DNA of 64,000 nt from Albifimbria verrucaria (GCA_020081605.1 JAHREC010000049.1:2108001-2172000), one strand, 5' to 3'; positions 24,001-36,652 are shown, numbered from the stretch's first letter. Numbers and translations are program-made. The notes: generated by a model not told the origin, from the letters alone.

Positions 24001-27000
24001 GGGATTTCGGGGTGGTGTGTGTTAGACACATAGAGCTGCGCAAGCATGCCCAATGTGCTGGGGACATAACCTGCGAAGCTTAATCCTGCAGCATCCGAGG
24101 CAAGAGAGAGTGCTTCCAAAGCCCAGTAGTGGACAACAGGATGAGGATCGTTGCAAAGAGACATCAAAATACCAAGAATTGTCTTGAGGTGGTAGCCAGC
24201 AGCCATGCCGCCCACCTTGGTCTGAATGGAACCCAGGGCCATGGCACAACCAGCACGAGCACTCGGCTCACGATTACCAACGATCGTGTCAACAAGGTAC
24301 TTGATCTCTTGGTTGGTGAAGGCGTTTCCATAGACATTACACAGCCGTGCGACTGCAGCGTATCCAAGGCTACGCACATACTGGTCAGGGTCCAACACAA
24401 AATCTCGGACAATGTCTTGCAACAATCGCTCTACAGCAATGTTCGACACGTTTCCGGGAGGAGATCCCGTTTCCTTGACGGCTACTCTCATAGTAGCAAG
24501 GACTGCAGTTGCTACATTGACGTTGATAGCAGCTTTCCGGCCTGGATCTCGCTGCAGGGAACCAGCCGATGCAAAGGTTCGAACCTGCTCCAGAATACTC
24601 TCTTGGACCTTGGCTGGCGTCAGGGGAATGCAAACGCAAAGAGGTGGATTGCATTGTTGATAACCTCGGTAGATGGGGGTCTGGTGATGCCATCGCACCA
24701 TTGAAATTCCTGACGTAGAGTGTCGAGGCATCGTGCTCAAGGCTTCCATAGATAGGTGATTGTAAAAGCCTGTCAATTGAGTCCTCTGGGTTACGAGCTT
24801 CACTAGTCGAGTCTATCGAGCTTTCATGCTGACCAGGGAGAGGCCTAACACGGAAACCAGAGACGAGCCCGTTGAGCCCAAACCCAGTGTTGTCTCCAAC
24901 ATCCCAGATTGACTCAAAAGTTGCAGCCGCATTCGCAATCGACGCACTCAATGAACTGGGGGCGTAGTTTTCTGGGTCGGCAAACAGTGAAATAGCTAGT
25001 GTCAATAGATTGGATTGCAACAATGCTTCACTACCACCGGCTGGGCTCAGATTAACGAGTTTGATGTAGCATTGCATAACTCTTCGCTGAACCATCATCT
25101 CGAGGTCGTATAGTTGCAGCGCAGGCGTTAGCCTATGAGATATATCATCAGACACTTTCTTTGAGGGTAGTGTTCTCAGGAAAGCAGTAGTGCTCTGAAG
25201 CATCGTGGCAATACGTTTCGAGACATCAACTGTCAAGAGCCGGCTATTGAACTCCAAGAAGGCGAGTATCGAACCCAGAGCGCACTCTCTTACATGCGTC
25301 AGGAAAGACGCTTCGAGCAGACTTCTAGCCGAAGTGTTGTCCTTGGCCAGAGGCTTTGGCAAAGCGTTCTTCCACAAGAGCAGCAACTGTGATAAATGGA
25401 TCTTCACAAAGTTAGGACCCAACGACATTGAACCGCCAATGAGAATCCAGGCTACTTGAATTTGCATGCTTGAGACCCGGAGTTCTGATTGACTGCTAGA
25501 CTTAAGCAGATCGGTGGCCATGGCGAAAACTCGGCTGTTGATATCAACAGAGCCGTATAAGGGCCTGGAGGGGCTGGCACTCAACATAGCAGCCAGGCCA
25601 TGTGCAAAGCCAATGCAACGCCTGGGGAGTTGCGTCCTGTAGCGAGGAGAGACATCTCCCGTGAGAGACTATTCATGCAAATAGACAGACATTGCAATAG
25701 CTGCTGTGGGCAAGCAATAACAAGAGCCTTCAGACAATGGGATGCAAAGACTTGTACAGAATAACTCGGATGCTGTAGAACTTGCAGGAGCCCGTCTCGA
25801 CATGGCTCTGCAAGACCATTTGCAGCTGACCCGAGCGTCGTAATAAGGGCGGACACCGTGCTTAGCACCGTGATCAAAGTCTGCTTCGAAGGCTCTGGTC
25901 GCTCGGCCAATGCTTGAGGGTAGTTCTTGAGAATATTGTTAACCAGAGACCTGGCTGCAGAAAGCTGGCCAGACTCGCCCAGAATCTTGGCACCAATAAC
26001 ATCCTGAATGACAATGTTGACAATCTTCCTAGACAACAGTAGACGATAGCGGTTGTTGGAGATATTGGGATGGCTAAGGATATCATTGGACAAGGTCTCC
26101 ACGATGCTCAAATAATTTGTATCAATGGTCTTCTCGCCCAGGCGCCGAAACAGTTTTTCCAAAGTGTTGCCAATCGCTGCGCGAGCCTTGTTTGTTGTTG
26201 CAGGCTTCACATACTGGCTAGTTAATATCTTCAAAATGTCGGCCAAGGAGAAGACCAAGTCTTGTGTTCGTTTGCCCCTGGCGCTGGGCTCTCCGATCTC
26301 GCAGGGATGTCGTCCTCGTCCCCTTGAATGGCAGGATGCGTAGAGACTCGCTTGAGCTTAGCTTTCGACTTCTTGGCCTTGCTCGACGCCGGCTCACCAG
26401 AACCTGACGCCGAGTATCCACGCACAAGAGCCTCAGCAAGGCAATCTGCAGCCGCATGCCGCACCTGTGTGGATGAAGAGTCGAAAGCCTTGAACAATGC
26501 CGTCTCCAATTTGTCGTGGTCGGTGGAGTTCTGGAAAAATGATGTGTACTTCGACTGGGCTTTCAAGCAGCGGCAGGCCGCAACAATGACCAGGGCGCCC
26601 TTGTCACTGGTGATGTAGTTTCTTCCCTGCCTGCGGATATCACGGGAGATGGTTTCGTCCATTGAACTGCCCACCATGGCTACAATTTTGCCCAGGGCCG
26701 TGAAGATGGCAGCTCGCATTCCAGCATTACTCGATGAGGCCTTCAGCACTTTCAGAAGGGTGGTGCAAACGAGCTGGTGTAGGCCGATGGCACTATCTCC
26801 GGCAGCGGCGAACACGTCGCCTAGGCAGTGAATGGCAGCTTGCTTCGCACGGCCTTCGCTGTCTGATTTGGACTTTCCTCCGGACACGATGGCGTTCAAA
26901 TCGTTGATGGTCTCGAACAGCAGCTTCCTGTCGCCCTTGCCCAGGACATGGGCCAGACATCTCCCCAGGTTGTTGTATATTACTCGAGAGGGTTGAGGAG

Positions 27001-27259
27001 ACGGTAGGTTGATGATCTGTAAGATCTCACGCTTCAGGTAGAACTGCTGGGCAGTACAGTCGTCGGCATCGAGAGACTTGACATGGTTGCTGAGAGTCGA
27101 GACGAAGGTGAGCAAGAAGAGCTCCTGCTGCTCGGCCGGTAGGGACTGCAGCTTGGTGAGGTCGAGCTGTGGGTGTACAGTGGCCGCCTCGGCCGTAGAA
27201 GCAGGCGGCGGCGCATTGTCAGTGGCAGCTGGAGCTCCAGGCTCCTCGGTCGACGACAT
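21028..27259 (-). CDS. laa1: LAA1/HEATR5-type HEAT-repeat protein (AP-1 accessory factor)
   Basis: Very large armadillo/HEAT-repeat protein of the Laa1 (yeast) and HEATR5 (animal) family, which helps the AP-1 clathrin adaptor in trans-Golgi/endosome sorting. Exons 27259-21569 and 21507-21028, with a 61-nt intron near the 3' end (GTAAGT, CTCGCAG). The repaired product is about 2058 aa, close to yeast Laa1. Seen: an acidic/Ala-rich N-terminus, then LPSPQPSRVIYNNLGRCLAHV (split here as motif only) and repeated helical pairs including YVRSLGYAAVARLCNVYG and PVVHYWALEALSLASDAAG, typical of HEATR5. Six one-base losses break the frame: 26275-26278, 25598-25599, 24675-24679, 24623-24626, 23256-23258 and 21947-21948, all in G/C runs. 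An in-frame upstream Met exists at 27376; I prefer 27259 because homologous-looking sequence begins there. The gene is divergent from the TACO1-like gene. Confidence 0.86.
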
Positions 27260-27709
27260 CGCGTTTGTGGGGAGGCCCGCCAGAAGCCTTTGGATTGGGT
27301 TGCCGCTCCTGGTGGTCCTGGTGTAATGATGTCTTGCAAAACGAAGCTGGTGTTGCAGTCTGTGGTTAGAGCACAAGGTAAGGGGGTTCAGCAGCTACAC
27401 CCGTTTAGCGGAGCACATGAGACCTGGAGAGCAATGAGGTAATGCGACTAACGGTATGCTTAGCTGTCCCGCTGCAATAATTCCCAGCAGTGGTGCCCTG
27501 ACAGGAGCTTCTGGACCACCCTAAAAAATGGCCAAGCCGGCGCAGCATCCAATCACATGTTGGACGCATCTGGTCCGGCATTGGGACCCTGGGAATCTTT
27601 TTGAAGGTCTCGACTAAAGATATACGCAACGCGACTTGGCACGCCTTGCAACGCCTTGCACTTCACGCATTTCCTCCATTCGTTCAGGCCAGCTTTCTGC
27701 GAGCTTACC
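27260..27709. promoter_or_regulatory. Bidirectional promoter region, laa1 / TACO1-like gene
   Basis: 450 bp separate the start codons of two divergently transcribed genes, so control sequences are likely shared. No specific factor site is claimed. Confidence 0.5.
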
Positions 27710-28748
27710 ATGGCTATGCGACAGCAAGTTGGTTCGCTTCTTGCGCGTCCACTAACCGGATTGCGCAAGCATTCTTCGCCCACCTCCATGCTCCTCGTTG
27801 CCAACGATGCCTCCGATCCTTCGGCACCACCGCAGCGCCGCTGGCCGGCCACAATAAGTGGTCCAAGACGAAGCATATCAAGGCTGTCACGGACAAGAAG
27901 AAGATGACGGAACGGACTGCTTTCACAAAGGTCATAGCCATGTACTCAAAACGTCCGCATCGCCCTGCCGCAGCTTGCCGTCAGGATAGCATCTAACCTG
28001 TTGGCTTAGTATACGGCGAAGACCTCAAGTTCAACCCTCAATTAGCAAACGCTATATCTGCTGCAACAAAAGGTACGTATAAAAGCTTGAATATATTGGT
28101 AGTTGTGTGGAATGTGTAGCATCGAGCTAAACAAAACATAGCTGGCATACCGAAAGCGCTGATTGAAGGCGCCGTCGCGAGAGGACAGGGTCGATCCGCC
28201 ACAGGCACACAGCTTGAAGCCATGACCTTTGAGATCCTCATACCTCCCAACATTGCCATAATCGCCGACGTCGAGACGGACAACAAGGTGCGCACCCTCC
28301 ACGACATCAAATACTCGATCAAGAAGTCGGGCGGTGTTGTCGGCTCGACGGCTTTCTACTTCTCCAAACGCGGGCGCATTGTGTTCAAAAACAAAGAGGG
28401 TGGACCAACGCTGTCAGACATGCTGGAGGAGGCGATTGAGCATGAGGGGTCGAGGATGTTGAGGAACTTCCGGATAACAAATTCTTGGCATGGACCGAGC
28501 CCAGCAAGGTCATGGCCATTACAGAGGCGTTCGCGCAGAAATTTGGCCTCGAGGTTGAGGACTCGGACATTATATGGGCCGCCAATGAAGACACGAAGGT
28601 GGATCTTGATTCATCCGAGTCTGCAGAGGGTGTATCCAACCTTCTCGCTGGCCTCAGAGAATTCTCCGAGGTCAAGGCTATATTTGCCAACGTTCGACAA
28701 GGCAATGTATCGGACGACGAATGGGAAAAGGTAGAAGAGAGTCTATGA
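27710..28748 (+). CDS. YebC/TACO1 (DUF28) mitochondrial translation factor
   Basis: YebC-family protein; the animal member TACO1 promotes mitochondrial COX1 translation, and family members relieve ribosome stalling. Exons 27710-27952, 28010-28072 and 28142-28748; introns of 57 and 69 nt. The N-terminus (MAMRQQVGSLLARPL) is Arg-rich without acids, a plausible mitochondrial presequence, and leads to the family signature GHNKWSKTKHIK and DKKKM. Further conserved pieces are NPQLANAISAATKAGIPK, VRTLHDIKYSIKKSGG and the C-terminal FSEVKAIFANV. One base is missing in CCC at 27779-27781 and one in GGGG at 28446-28449. Repaired length is 304 aa, normal for fungal members. The first intron donor (GTCCGC) is atypical, so that junction needs transcript support. 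Confidence 0.85.
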
Positions 28749-29558
28749 TTCTGATTGGCAAGCGTCAAATCAAGACACCACTCTCATGGATGTATACAAC
28801 TATTCAAGGCTCGGTGACGGAACTGAATCCTGCAGACTGAGAGCTGGTCCAGTTGTACTTCACTGCCTTGTGCGTAAGTTCTTTAGAAAAGCTCGGCCAG
28901 GAGGTTATACGGGGAGACAACGCAGCTGGGTACTACGACCAACTCCGCTACTAACCATGTACAAATATTCCAAAGCCCAAGGTCTTGATTGGTTAAGAGA
29001 CCGGGCTGACGATTGTATACATAGATAGAAGGCTTCTGTATAATATGAATCAGACAAAGCCAATGCACAAGCTCCCATACAGCTAAGCATTACACCCTAT
29101 GTCAATGTGCCTCTGGGATAGAATGCCGCCTCCCGGGGTTCTCGGGATTGTCTGCAATCTTAATATCAATGTAGGAGAAGACAGGCAGGGCTTGTCGCAA
29201 ATATAACTACGCTCCAGTTCAATAGCAAAAGCTGTCGTCTAGATACAGCTTCAGGGTAAGGCATATGCTATAGTGATGTACCTGACTGCCCAGAGCAATG
29301 GTGAACGTAGTGCGAGAGTAGAGTAGAGACGTAGGGTCTCACACGTGTTAATGACCCGGTAACTTGGGCCATGATAAAAATGATATCGTACTATCGTACA
29401 GCGACTCGTGGGCTCGATTCCAATTTTCTTCGCCATAATCCAGTTCCAACGCCTGTCCAAGATTGGTCATTCTGTGTGTTTCTTTCGACCACGTAAGTGT
29501 ACACGATCCAAGCCCCTTGCGTTGCTTGTTTCTTTTTGCCTTTATTATTCGCACATGT
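28749..29558. other. Intergenic region, 0.8 kb, between convergent genes
   Basis: Holds the 3' flanks of the TACO1-like gene and of PET100. No gene, RNA or repeat recognised. Confidence 0.5.
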
Positions 29559-29909
29559 TTAGGAGTCGTTGTGGCGAGTCTGGTCTGCCGCGGCGAATCG
29601 GTTTCGTTCGTCCTCCAGGATGCGCGCCTGTCGCAGCTTCTGTCTCGCCACTATCCTCTCGTACTCTGCCTTGAGTTCCTCCCTGTCATGCGGCACCGTG
29701 TTGCATTCCTCAGGCTTGGGCCAGAAGTTAGGAACCGAGAAGCGGTTGTCGAGGTTCGTGCCGAAGTAGTACATGAAGCCAATAGGGAACATGACATACA
29801 TGCCAAACTGCAACGCGCGCGAACGTGTGTCAGTACTGAGGTAACTATCGGGCATGTATTGTACATATCAATGCCGTACCTTGAAGATTTCGAGGTTGAG
29901 GCCGGCCAT
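29559..29909 (-). CDS. pet100: Pet100, cytochrome c oxidase assembly factor
   Basis: Small inner-membrane protein needed for assembly of complex IV. Exon 1 (29909-29880) encodes MAGLNLEIFK; a 72-nt intron (29879-29808) with a GTACGG donor and TTGCAG acceptor follows; exon 2 is 29807-29559. The product is 92 aa. A single transmembrane segment, FGMYVMFPIGFMYYFG, sits at residues 11-26, followed by the family pattern LDNRFSVPNFWPKPEECN and a charged helical tail. Length and layout match Pet100 homologues. No frame break. Together with the nearby TACO1-like gene this places two cytochrome oxidase biogenesis genes within 2.2 kb. Confidence 0.85.
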
Positions 29910-30128
29910 CTTTGCTGATTTGCGCAGGTCTCCTCACATGTGTATGTGCTGATGAATGATTTCAGAGCTGGTGAAGTCGATCCATCTTTGACAAGTCCCC
30001 ACCTTCCTCGATTTGATGGTGGCACCGGTACCTGCAGAATGTACCTACAGGCCTACCCTGCCCAGCACTTAATGTAGGTACCTAAGTATTGTGAGCCCCG
30101 ATACAACGATATACTCAGTCAGCTCACA

Positions 30129-30383
30129 ATGTCCAGCAACGTCTACGAATGGCTTACAATCAACTTCATGGTAAGGCTGCTCTTGAATCCTGCCACGTTT
30201 AACAATATGCTCCTTCGATTGTTTTAATCTCTATAGCAACGTATGGCCTGCGAACCACCGATCCTTCCCTCATACTTCATGACGATGACATGTAAGGTGA
30301 CCGCTGTGCCTCCTTGATAAAACTAAGTGTATAGGATATGTCAACACTCAAGACTTGATCGCTTTCAGCAGCTGTCTTGGTGA
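30129..30383 (+). CDS. Uncertain small spliced ORF
   Basis: A good start context precedes ATG at 30129, encoding MSSNVYEWLTINFM, directly followed by a strong GTAAGG donor at 30171 and an acceptor at 30236 (66-nt intron). A second possible intron is 30292-30334. The second exon reads TYGLRTTDPSLILHDDDM in one frame. That joined frame works only if one base is missing near 30170, the same kind of lesion seen elsewhere. I do not recognise the family. It lies divergently from PET100, 220 bp from its start. It may be a real microprotein gene or chance splice-like sequence. Confidence 0.27.
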
Positions 30384-30515
30384 AGCCCTCAAGAAATGCC
30401 AATATGAACGCCTTCCAACGTGTATCCGTGTTTCCCGGTCCTAAATCTGCTCCCTGACGAATGCATGACCCAATTCATATTGAACTTTATGCTATTGACC
30501 ACAATCGAAACGTTC

Positions 30516-32500
30516 TCATCGCGGATTTGACTGGTCGCGTGCCCTCTCCATTGCCTCCTCCATCATGAGACGCTCGGTCAAGCTGCGGGGAGTTCCCGAG
30601 AACCCAGATGGCACCAAGCTGGCACGGAAACTGTTTAGGTCGCCTTCGTCCATTCCGCTGCGGCCATCCAATCCGCCCACAAATGTATTGAATTGCCCAA
30701 GTGATGCTGCTTGGGCGTGCACCTCTGGATTTCGAACAACTGGCATTATAACTGGCCGTCCCTTGTATGAACCAATGGACCCAGCCTGAAACCTCGCCTT
30801 CGTAGGGGTTGACGGGCCTCGTGGAGATGCCGGTTTTGCGATAGGAACAGCCGTCGAAGAAGCATTAACAGATTGTGATAATGGCGCATCATCTAGAGAT
30901 ACGTCTGGTTCGTCTTCAGGATCGTCGTCCTTGCTAGGGGTGTGATAGGCCTTGGCCGGGGTGGTGCACTCAATCCACCGCCTGGTTCGAATTGAAACAG
31001 TTCATCATCCTCGTCAAGATCGTCATCAAGAGTTGACGAGGCTTTGGATTCAATAGGGAACCCGAGGCCGTGATGATCTCGCGAGTCATCGCTGTTTCCG
31101 GTTTGACGTGGCGAATGAGGCTGGGTTCTACTAGGAGACTTGTTGATCGGAGACGTGGGGACTTTCGTGTCTTAGCCATGGCGAGAAACTCGTCCCCAGA
31201 TGAATCGTCATCACTATCAAGCTCCCTCTCTGGCTCTTCGCGGACACTGTTGAGAATCGTGGGAGACTTTGTCGGTTCAAACTCTATAGCGCTTGCTAAC
31301 GGTCCTTTCGAAGTAGGTGTAGGCAGGTCTGTTTCGTCTTCTACAGGCGAATCTGTAATTGGTGGAACCATCTCTTGTTGTGGCTCTGATAGCTTCTCTG
31401 AATTGGGATTTACCACGGTCCAAACGGTCCCCTCCTCCAATGGTGTCCTGGATAGCGCTCTGAGAGCCTCTGATGACGATATCTTGCGGGGAGGCGGTAG
31501 TCGCTGGTACTCGTCTTCGTCGTCTAGAGCAGAGCTAGGAGCGAGCTGCTCGTCCTCGATGGGGACGGGAGCAATATGGGAGAAGCCGGTTTCCGAGGGC
31601 TCGGGGAAGACGTGGGCAGCACCTCGGCGCCCTCGAACTCGAAGCGCACGCGCCGTGGGCTTGTAGGGAACTTGGAGGGGCTAGAGGATTGTCGCAGGGC
31701 GCTTCTACGGCGGACCTTTGGGGTGTCGCTTTTATCTGAGACAACTGATGAAGATGTGTCATCAGTCGATCGGCGGACGTGGCCCGGTCGATCGAGCTCT
31801 TGTGGCGAAGCGCCGGATGGGCTCCCGGCTGCGCATCTTGCTTGTCTTGCTGCCTGTTCATGTCTGCACCCTGGCCAGAGCCGCCAACGACGCCCGGCTC
31901 AGGCAGCAGCGGGATGCTTGGGGAGGCAGCGGGAGTGAGGGCGGCAGCAGGCGGCAACCTGGGCAGGGCGGGCAGGGTGTCAAGCAAGGGCAGATAGCTA
32001 GGGGTGAAGACGCCCTGAAGCTCTTTCTCCCGCTCGTGCAGGTCGGTTTGATCTTCGGCGGCGCCGAAGACGGAAGACGGCGGGGATTGCTGGAATGACG
32101 CCGATCCGGGGTTGGAGGGGTCTCGTGACTCAGCCGGTTGCTGTCGGATGAACTCGTCAAGATCGGGACGCAGAGCCTGATAATTCGACATTGATAGCGC
32201 AATTGCTCTTCGGACGTTGGACGCGGTCGCTGAGTCCACGTCGCGGAGCTGATCATGGTAGTAGCGTTGAAAATCAGCCAGCAAGTCGTGACGATAAGCT
32301 CGAACCTTGTGGTCGAGATCGCCAAGCTTGCGGTGGACGCTATCGATCAGCCTTGTCTCCATTGCGCCTGAATGGCTGCTACCGCTGCCACTTCTGTCGC
32401 TGCTGCTGCAAGCGGATTGAACAATCTTAAGGGTCGCGGTATGCGCATGGCGCAAAGCTAGCTCATTTATCGCGTTGCGGTACGAAGAGTCGAGGCCCAA
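30516..32500 (-). CDS. Conserved ascomycete-type protein of unknown function with RVxF motif
   Basis: I do not recognise the family. The apparent single exon runs 32500-30516, about 662 aa after four one-base repairs (31772-31773, 31603-31606, 31134-31135 and 30958-30961, all G/C). The N-terminal 110 residues look helical (SYRNAINELALRHAHTATL, then KLGDLDHKVRAYRHDLLADF). The middle and C-terminus are Ser/Pro/Asp/Glu-rich and probably disordered, with basic clusters such as KVRRRSALRQSSSPSKFP followed by PRRVRFEFEG. The latter matches the PP1-docking consensus R-V-x-F. The last 90 residues (GSYKGRPVIMPVVRNPE to LTERLMMEEAMERARDQ) look structured and conserved. No membrane segment or enzyme motif. 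A chromatin or cell-cycle scaffold is possible but only a guess. Confidence 0.65.
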
Positions 32501-33649
32501 GATAAGGTAGGGGGTTAAGAGTCTTTTTTTCTCTCTCTGGGGTAAGTGGAAGCTAAAAGCGATTTAGTGGGATGAGGCGAGTGTGAATGATAGGGTAATG
32601 GAGCCGAGTTGTCGTGCATTTCGGCAAGGTGAGCAAACGTCTGCTAGGTGGACAGGTAGCACAATAAACTGGACCAGCCTTGGGCGCTGTTTGCAGGCAG
32701 AGTCCGTGATTCGGTAGCATCAATCATCCTTCTCTCATCCACGCCTGAGCTGCTGGGCATGTATACATCATCATGCCCAACATCTACGGTGCCCCTCAGG
32801 TACCAGGTAAGTAGTCTGTCAGCTTTCCCCAGCACCCTAACGTTAAAGCATCTCTCGCTAGATAAGGTTGTGCACATATGACTGATCATCTAGGTACGCA
32901 TCTCCTCCTAGATCAGGTGCGGTCATCTACGCTGAATAAGATGGGTATGTTTGCGAACTGGCTGGCACACCCACGAATTTCACATGCTTCTGAACCATGG
33001 ATGCTCAATGACGGAATGTGTCGTTTGCCAAATCAGAATCACATGTCTTTCCAAACGTGCGTGATGCTGAATCTATGCCCTTTGACACCCTTGATTGTAT
33101 TTGTATCATTAAATCACAGCATCAAAAGAACTGGCGGCTACCTAACTTATTAGCTAGCTGTTGATTGTACCTGGAAGACTGCTTGTATTTTGGTCTCGTT
33201 GATTGTTTTCATACCATCCAAGCCATCCACATTCAGATGTACATACGTGATAGCAAGTTACACAACGATTAGCCTCGCATGAGCACATAAATTTCCCCAT
33301 CTCTTCAACCCCCGTACTAATACACACTGTGTATTTCTATAGCCTAAAGATATGTAGAATTCTTATGAAGTCAAACAAAGAGTTCAAATAGGCATGTGAA
33401 GATCCACCTACCTGGGGCAATGAAGGCCATGGTCCAGAGAGAGCTTCAGTCTTAGCTTGTTACACCGCCTGCCTAACTTGGAAGCTTGAGCATTCAATTT
33501 TGCCAACCTCTCCAACTCAGCAACGTCTCCGTGTACGGGCATATCAACTCTAGCAGATATTGGCCCAACCGCCGGTTCCTCGCCGAAAACAGCTTTGCCA
33601 TAATTAATTTACCTGCCTCTATATAAATACATCTCACGAAATAGCAACA
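32501..33649. promoter_or_regulatory. Divergent promoter region; TATA-like box before CFIm25
   Basis: Upstream DNA of two divergent genes, with no supportable gene. A TATA-like ATATAAAT at 33621-33628 lies only about 22 bp from the CFIm25 start codon, so the transcription start must be very close to the ATG or the box is not used. Confidence 0.45.
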
Positions 33650-34487
<838 letters not shown>

Positions 34488-34636
34488 AGGAGGAAAACGG
34501 CACTGCTTGAAGCATGATGAGGGATATGTAACGATACATGGCGATGGTGTTTGGGCGTCTCGGGGAAATGGGTTTCCGTTTAAAGGAATATTTTCAAAAT
34601 GCCATGGCATAGTCGGCTTAGAGCGCTGTACCGTGT

Positions 34637-35462
34637 CTACATCTTTTCTCCTTGGATAGTGGCCACAACCCGGCGCTCGTGTCTGCTTGCCCTGAACTCC
34701 AGGTACCAGATTCCTTGCCATGTGCCCGTTGCCTTTACGCGATCAGCGACTAGGAGATATCATGGGGTCATACGGAGATATACGCACCAGCTTGCCGTCC
34801 TTGATTGGAATGGTAACACTTGCACCGATGAGGGCGGACTTGATGTGAGCCTATGCTGGTCAGCGGCATTCCGAGGGCTAGTTAGGTGTACCTACGGGCA
34901 TATCATCAGGACCTTCGGCGCTGTGCCGTGTGTTAGTAGAAGAATCTTAAGGTTTCTGATATGTCCTTACTCGTGACGGTACAATGCCTGACCCTTTGGT
35001 CCTGCTTCCGGAGCAATTCGATCGAGCGCATCACTCATATCGGCTCTCACGTCTTCATCCCCTATGTATTCAGCGTAAGTGACGGCCTAGGTAGACAATT
35101 TGTCCAAGGGTTGGTTGCGCACAATTCTCATTCAAGCTCAGTGCGCAGCTCGTATGCTGCACGAACAGGTTGACCAGCCCAACCTTGTAGTTCCGGATCT
35201 CGGGGAGAGAGCTGAGGACATGGTCGGTGACAAGGTATGAACCACGCGACTTGGCTGGAAGAGTGAATTGTTTCTGGAACCAGGACATTGTCGGAGTCTC
35301 TAGGGTAGGAGGTTTGACGGGTGGTGTAGGGCGACCAAGTGACAGGAGACCTAAGGGAAGAGTCCAAATGAAATGAAATAGGTCGGGGAAGAAAGCAACA
35401 ACTAGTAGGGTGCTCAATAAGACTGTGGTGGTGGTAGAGATGCTGTGTGATGGTTGAGGCAT
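34637..35462 (-). CDS. YjbQ/UPF0047 family protein
   Basis: Member of the YjbQ (secondary thiamine-phosphate synthase) family; the cellular role in fungi is unknown. Five exons: 35462-35123, 35061-34971, 34920-34896, 34850-34788 and 34732-34637, with introns of 61, 50, 45 and 55 nt. The third exon is only 25 nt. The joined frame is 204 aa without any repair. Core motifs: FTLPAKSRGSY, VNLFVQHTSCALSLNEN, WDEDVRADMSDALDRIAPE, YRHDAEGPDDMPAHIKS, then TWQGIWYLEFR and RRVVATIQGEKM. The first 45 residues form a hydrophobic extension (LLSTLLVVAFFPDLFHF) that could anchor the protein in a membrane. Bacterial members lack it, and an internal Met at 35288 would give the usual length (146 aa). Tail-to-tail with CFIm25, 149 bp apart. 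Confidence 0.86.
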
Positions 35463-36052
35463 TGTTCAGGTTCTGTTGTGCTGTAATGATGTCAGGTGAA
35501 GTGGGTCGTCAACTGTCCAAATAGTGGCGGTAGAATTACACAGCAGTATCCAAGACACCAGCTTGATGTGTTATTCACCAACTACCGGCAAAGTAATAAG
35601 CCTCATGGACTACCAAGCAGTGCTATCAGGCATTCTAACATATGCACATTCGAACTGACGAAATAGAACAGTAATTAAGTGCAACGACTTTATATAGAAG
35701 GATGGAATCGGCCATGCTGAATCGAAGCTCGACTCAAGCTTTGTGAATCTGATTTATCGCCTGATCATGACAGCACATTGCATATAATGGTTCACTCGGC
35801 CAAGTAAGTACCAATGTCCCATTGTGCAGACTTGTAAGCTGTTGCTTAATTGGAGACAGGTACCGGTCTTTCACGAAGATAATTGTAGATGCATAGGTCA
35901 AACGGCCTGGCCGAATCCCGGATGTATACAGCTCTATCTTGGTCTGTAGAAGTAATACAAAGACGCCTCAAGCACGCATTCAAGGCGCATGATTCTTGTA
36001 AGTTTGTTGCAAAATGCAACCTCATTGAGTTCCCCGTTCCCTCCTACGCTAA
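35463..36052. other. Intergenic region, 0.6 kb
   Basis: Upstream of the YjbQ gene and downstream of NDUFS6. Nothing recognised. Confidence 0.5.
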
Positions 36053-36652
36053 TCATTGGAGAGGGTACGAAGTTTCTGGAAGGGATTCGAGATGCTTCCT
36101 GTGGTGCTCGTTTGCCTGAATCTCTGTGTTAGCTTTCTCTCATTACTGCTGGCACGCTTGACCTACGAAAGGAAGGCCGCAGTAGCCGCATGGGGTAATC
36201 TCAGGCTTGTCGGTGTTGATAAAGACTCTGGGATGGCCCTGGGGTCCACCACCGCCATCGCAAGCAACAATTCTGTCGTGAGTCCACCTGACGGGCTCCT
36301 TGTGGACCATTTCCATAGCAGATTTGGGCTGGGGCTATCTCAATGGTTAATAATTGCTGCTTGATGGGTCTCCCGGCGTGCCTTACCTGGACGCTGAAGT
36401 CGGTCTGCTCAAAGCGGGGACCGGTCATAGCCTGTGTTCGCGGCTTCTGGCTGCGAGACCAGATGCCCACTCGGTTGGGAGCCTGGTTCAGCTCCTTTGG
36501 TGCGGATTCATCGAGGGTAGCTGGGGTCGAGTCGGTCTTGGAGGCAGCTGGAACGGTGGCTGCGAATCGGGGGCAGAGGTGGTGAATGTTCGTCCGGAGA
36601 CGCGCAGGCTGCGCGCAAGCACGCTAGAAGCTCGCAATTGGGTTGCGGCCAT
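36053..36652 (-). CDS. NADH dehydrogenase (complex I) NDUFS6-type zinc subunit
   Basis: Accessory subunit of mitochondrial complex I with a zinc site. Exons 36652-36387, 36334-36167 and 36115-36053; introns of 52 and 51 nt. The first exon begins MAATQLRASSVLARSLRV, an Arg/Ala-rich presequence. After one base is restored in the G run at 36569-36573 (plus strand) the frame continues through APNRVGIWSRSQKPR, PQPKSAMEMVHKEPVRW, VACDGGGGPQGHPRVFIN and the zinc motif PCGYCGLPF, ending ANEHHRKHLESLP. The His and Cys ligands expected of the family (the C of VACDGG, the H of GHPRV, and CGYC) are present. Product 165 aa. Because it is short, spliced and broken by one base, it is nearly invisible to single-frame ORF scanning. 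Divergent from the Mpp6-like gene. Confidence 0.88.

Noticed and set aside
29400..29430. Possible tRNA T-arm (GGCTCGATTCC)
   Set aside because: No matching anticodon or acceptor stem could be folded around it on either strand.
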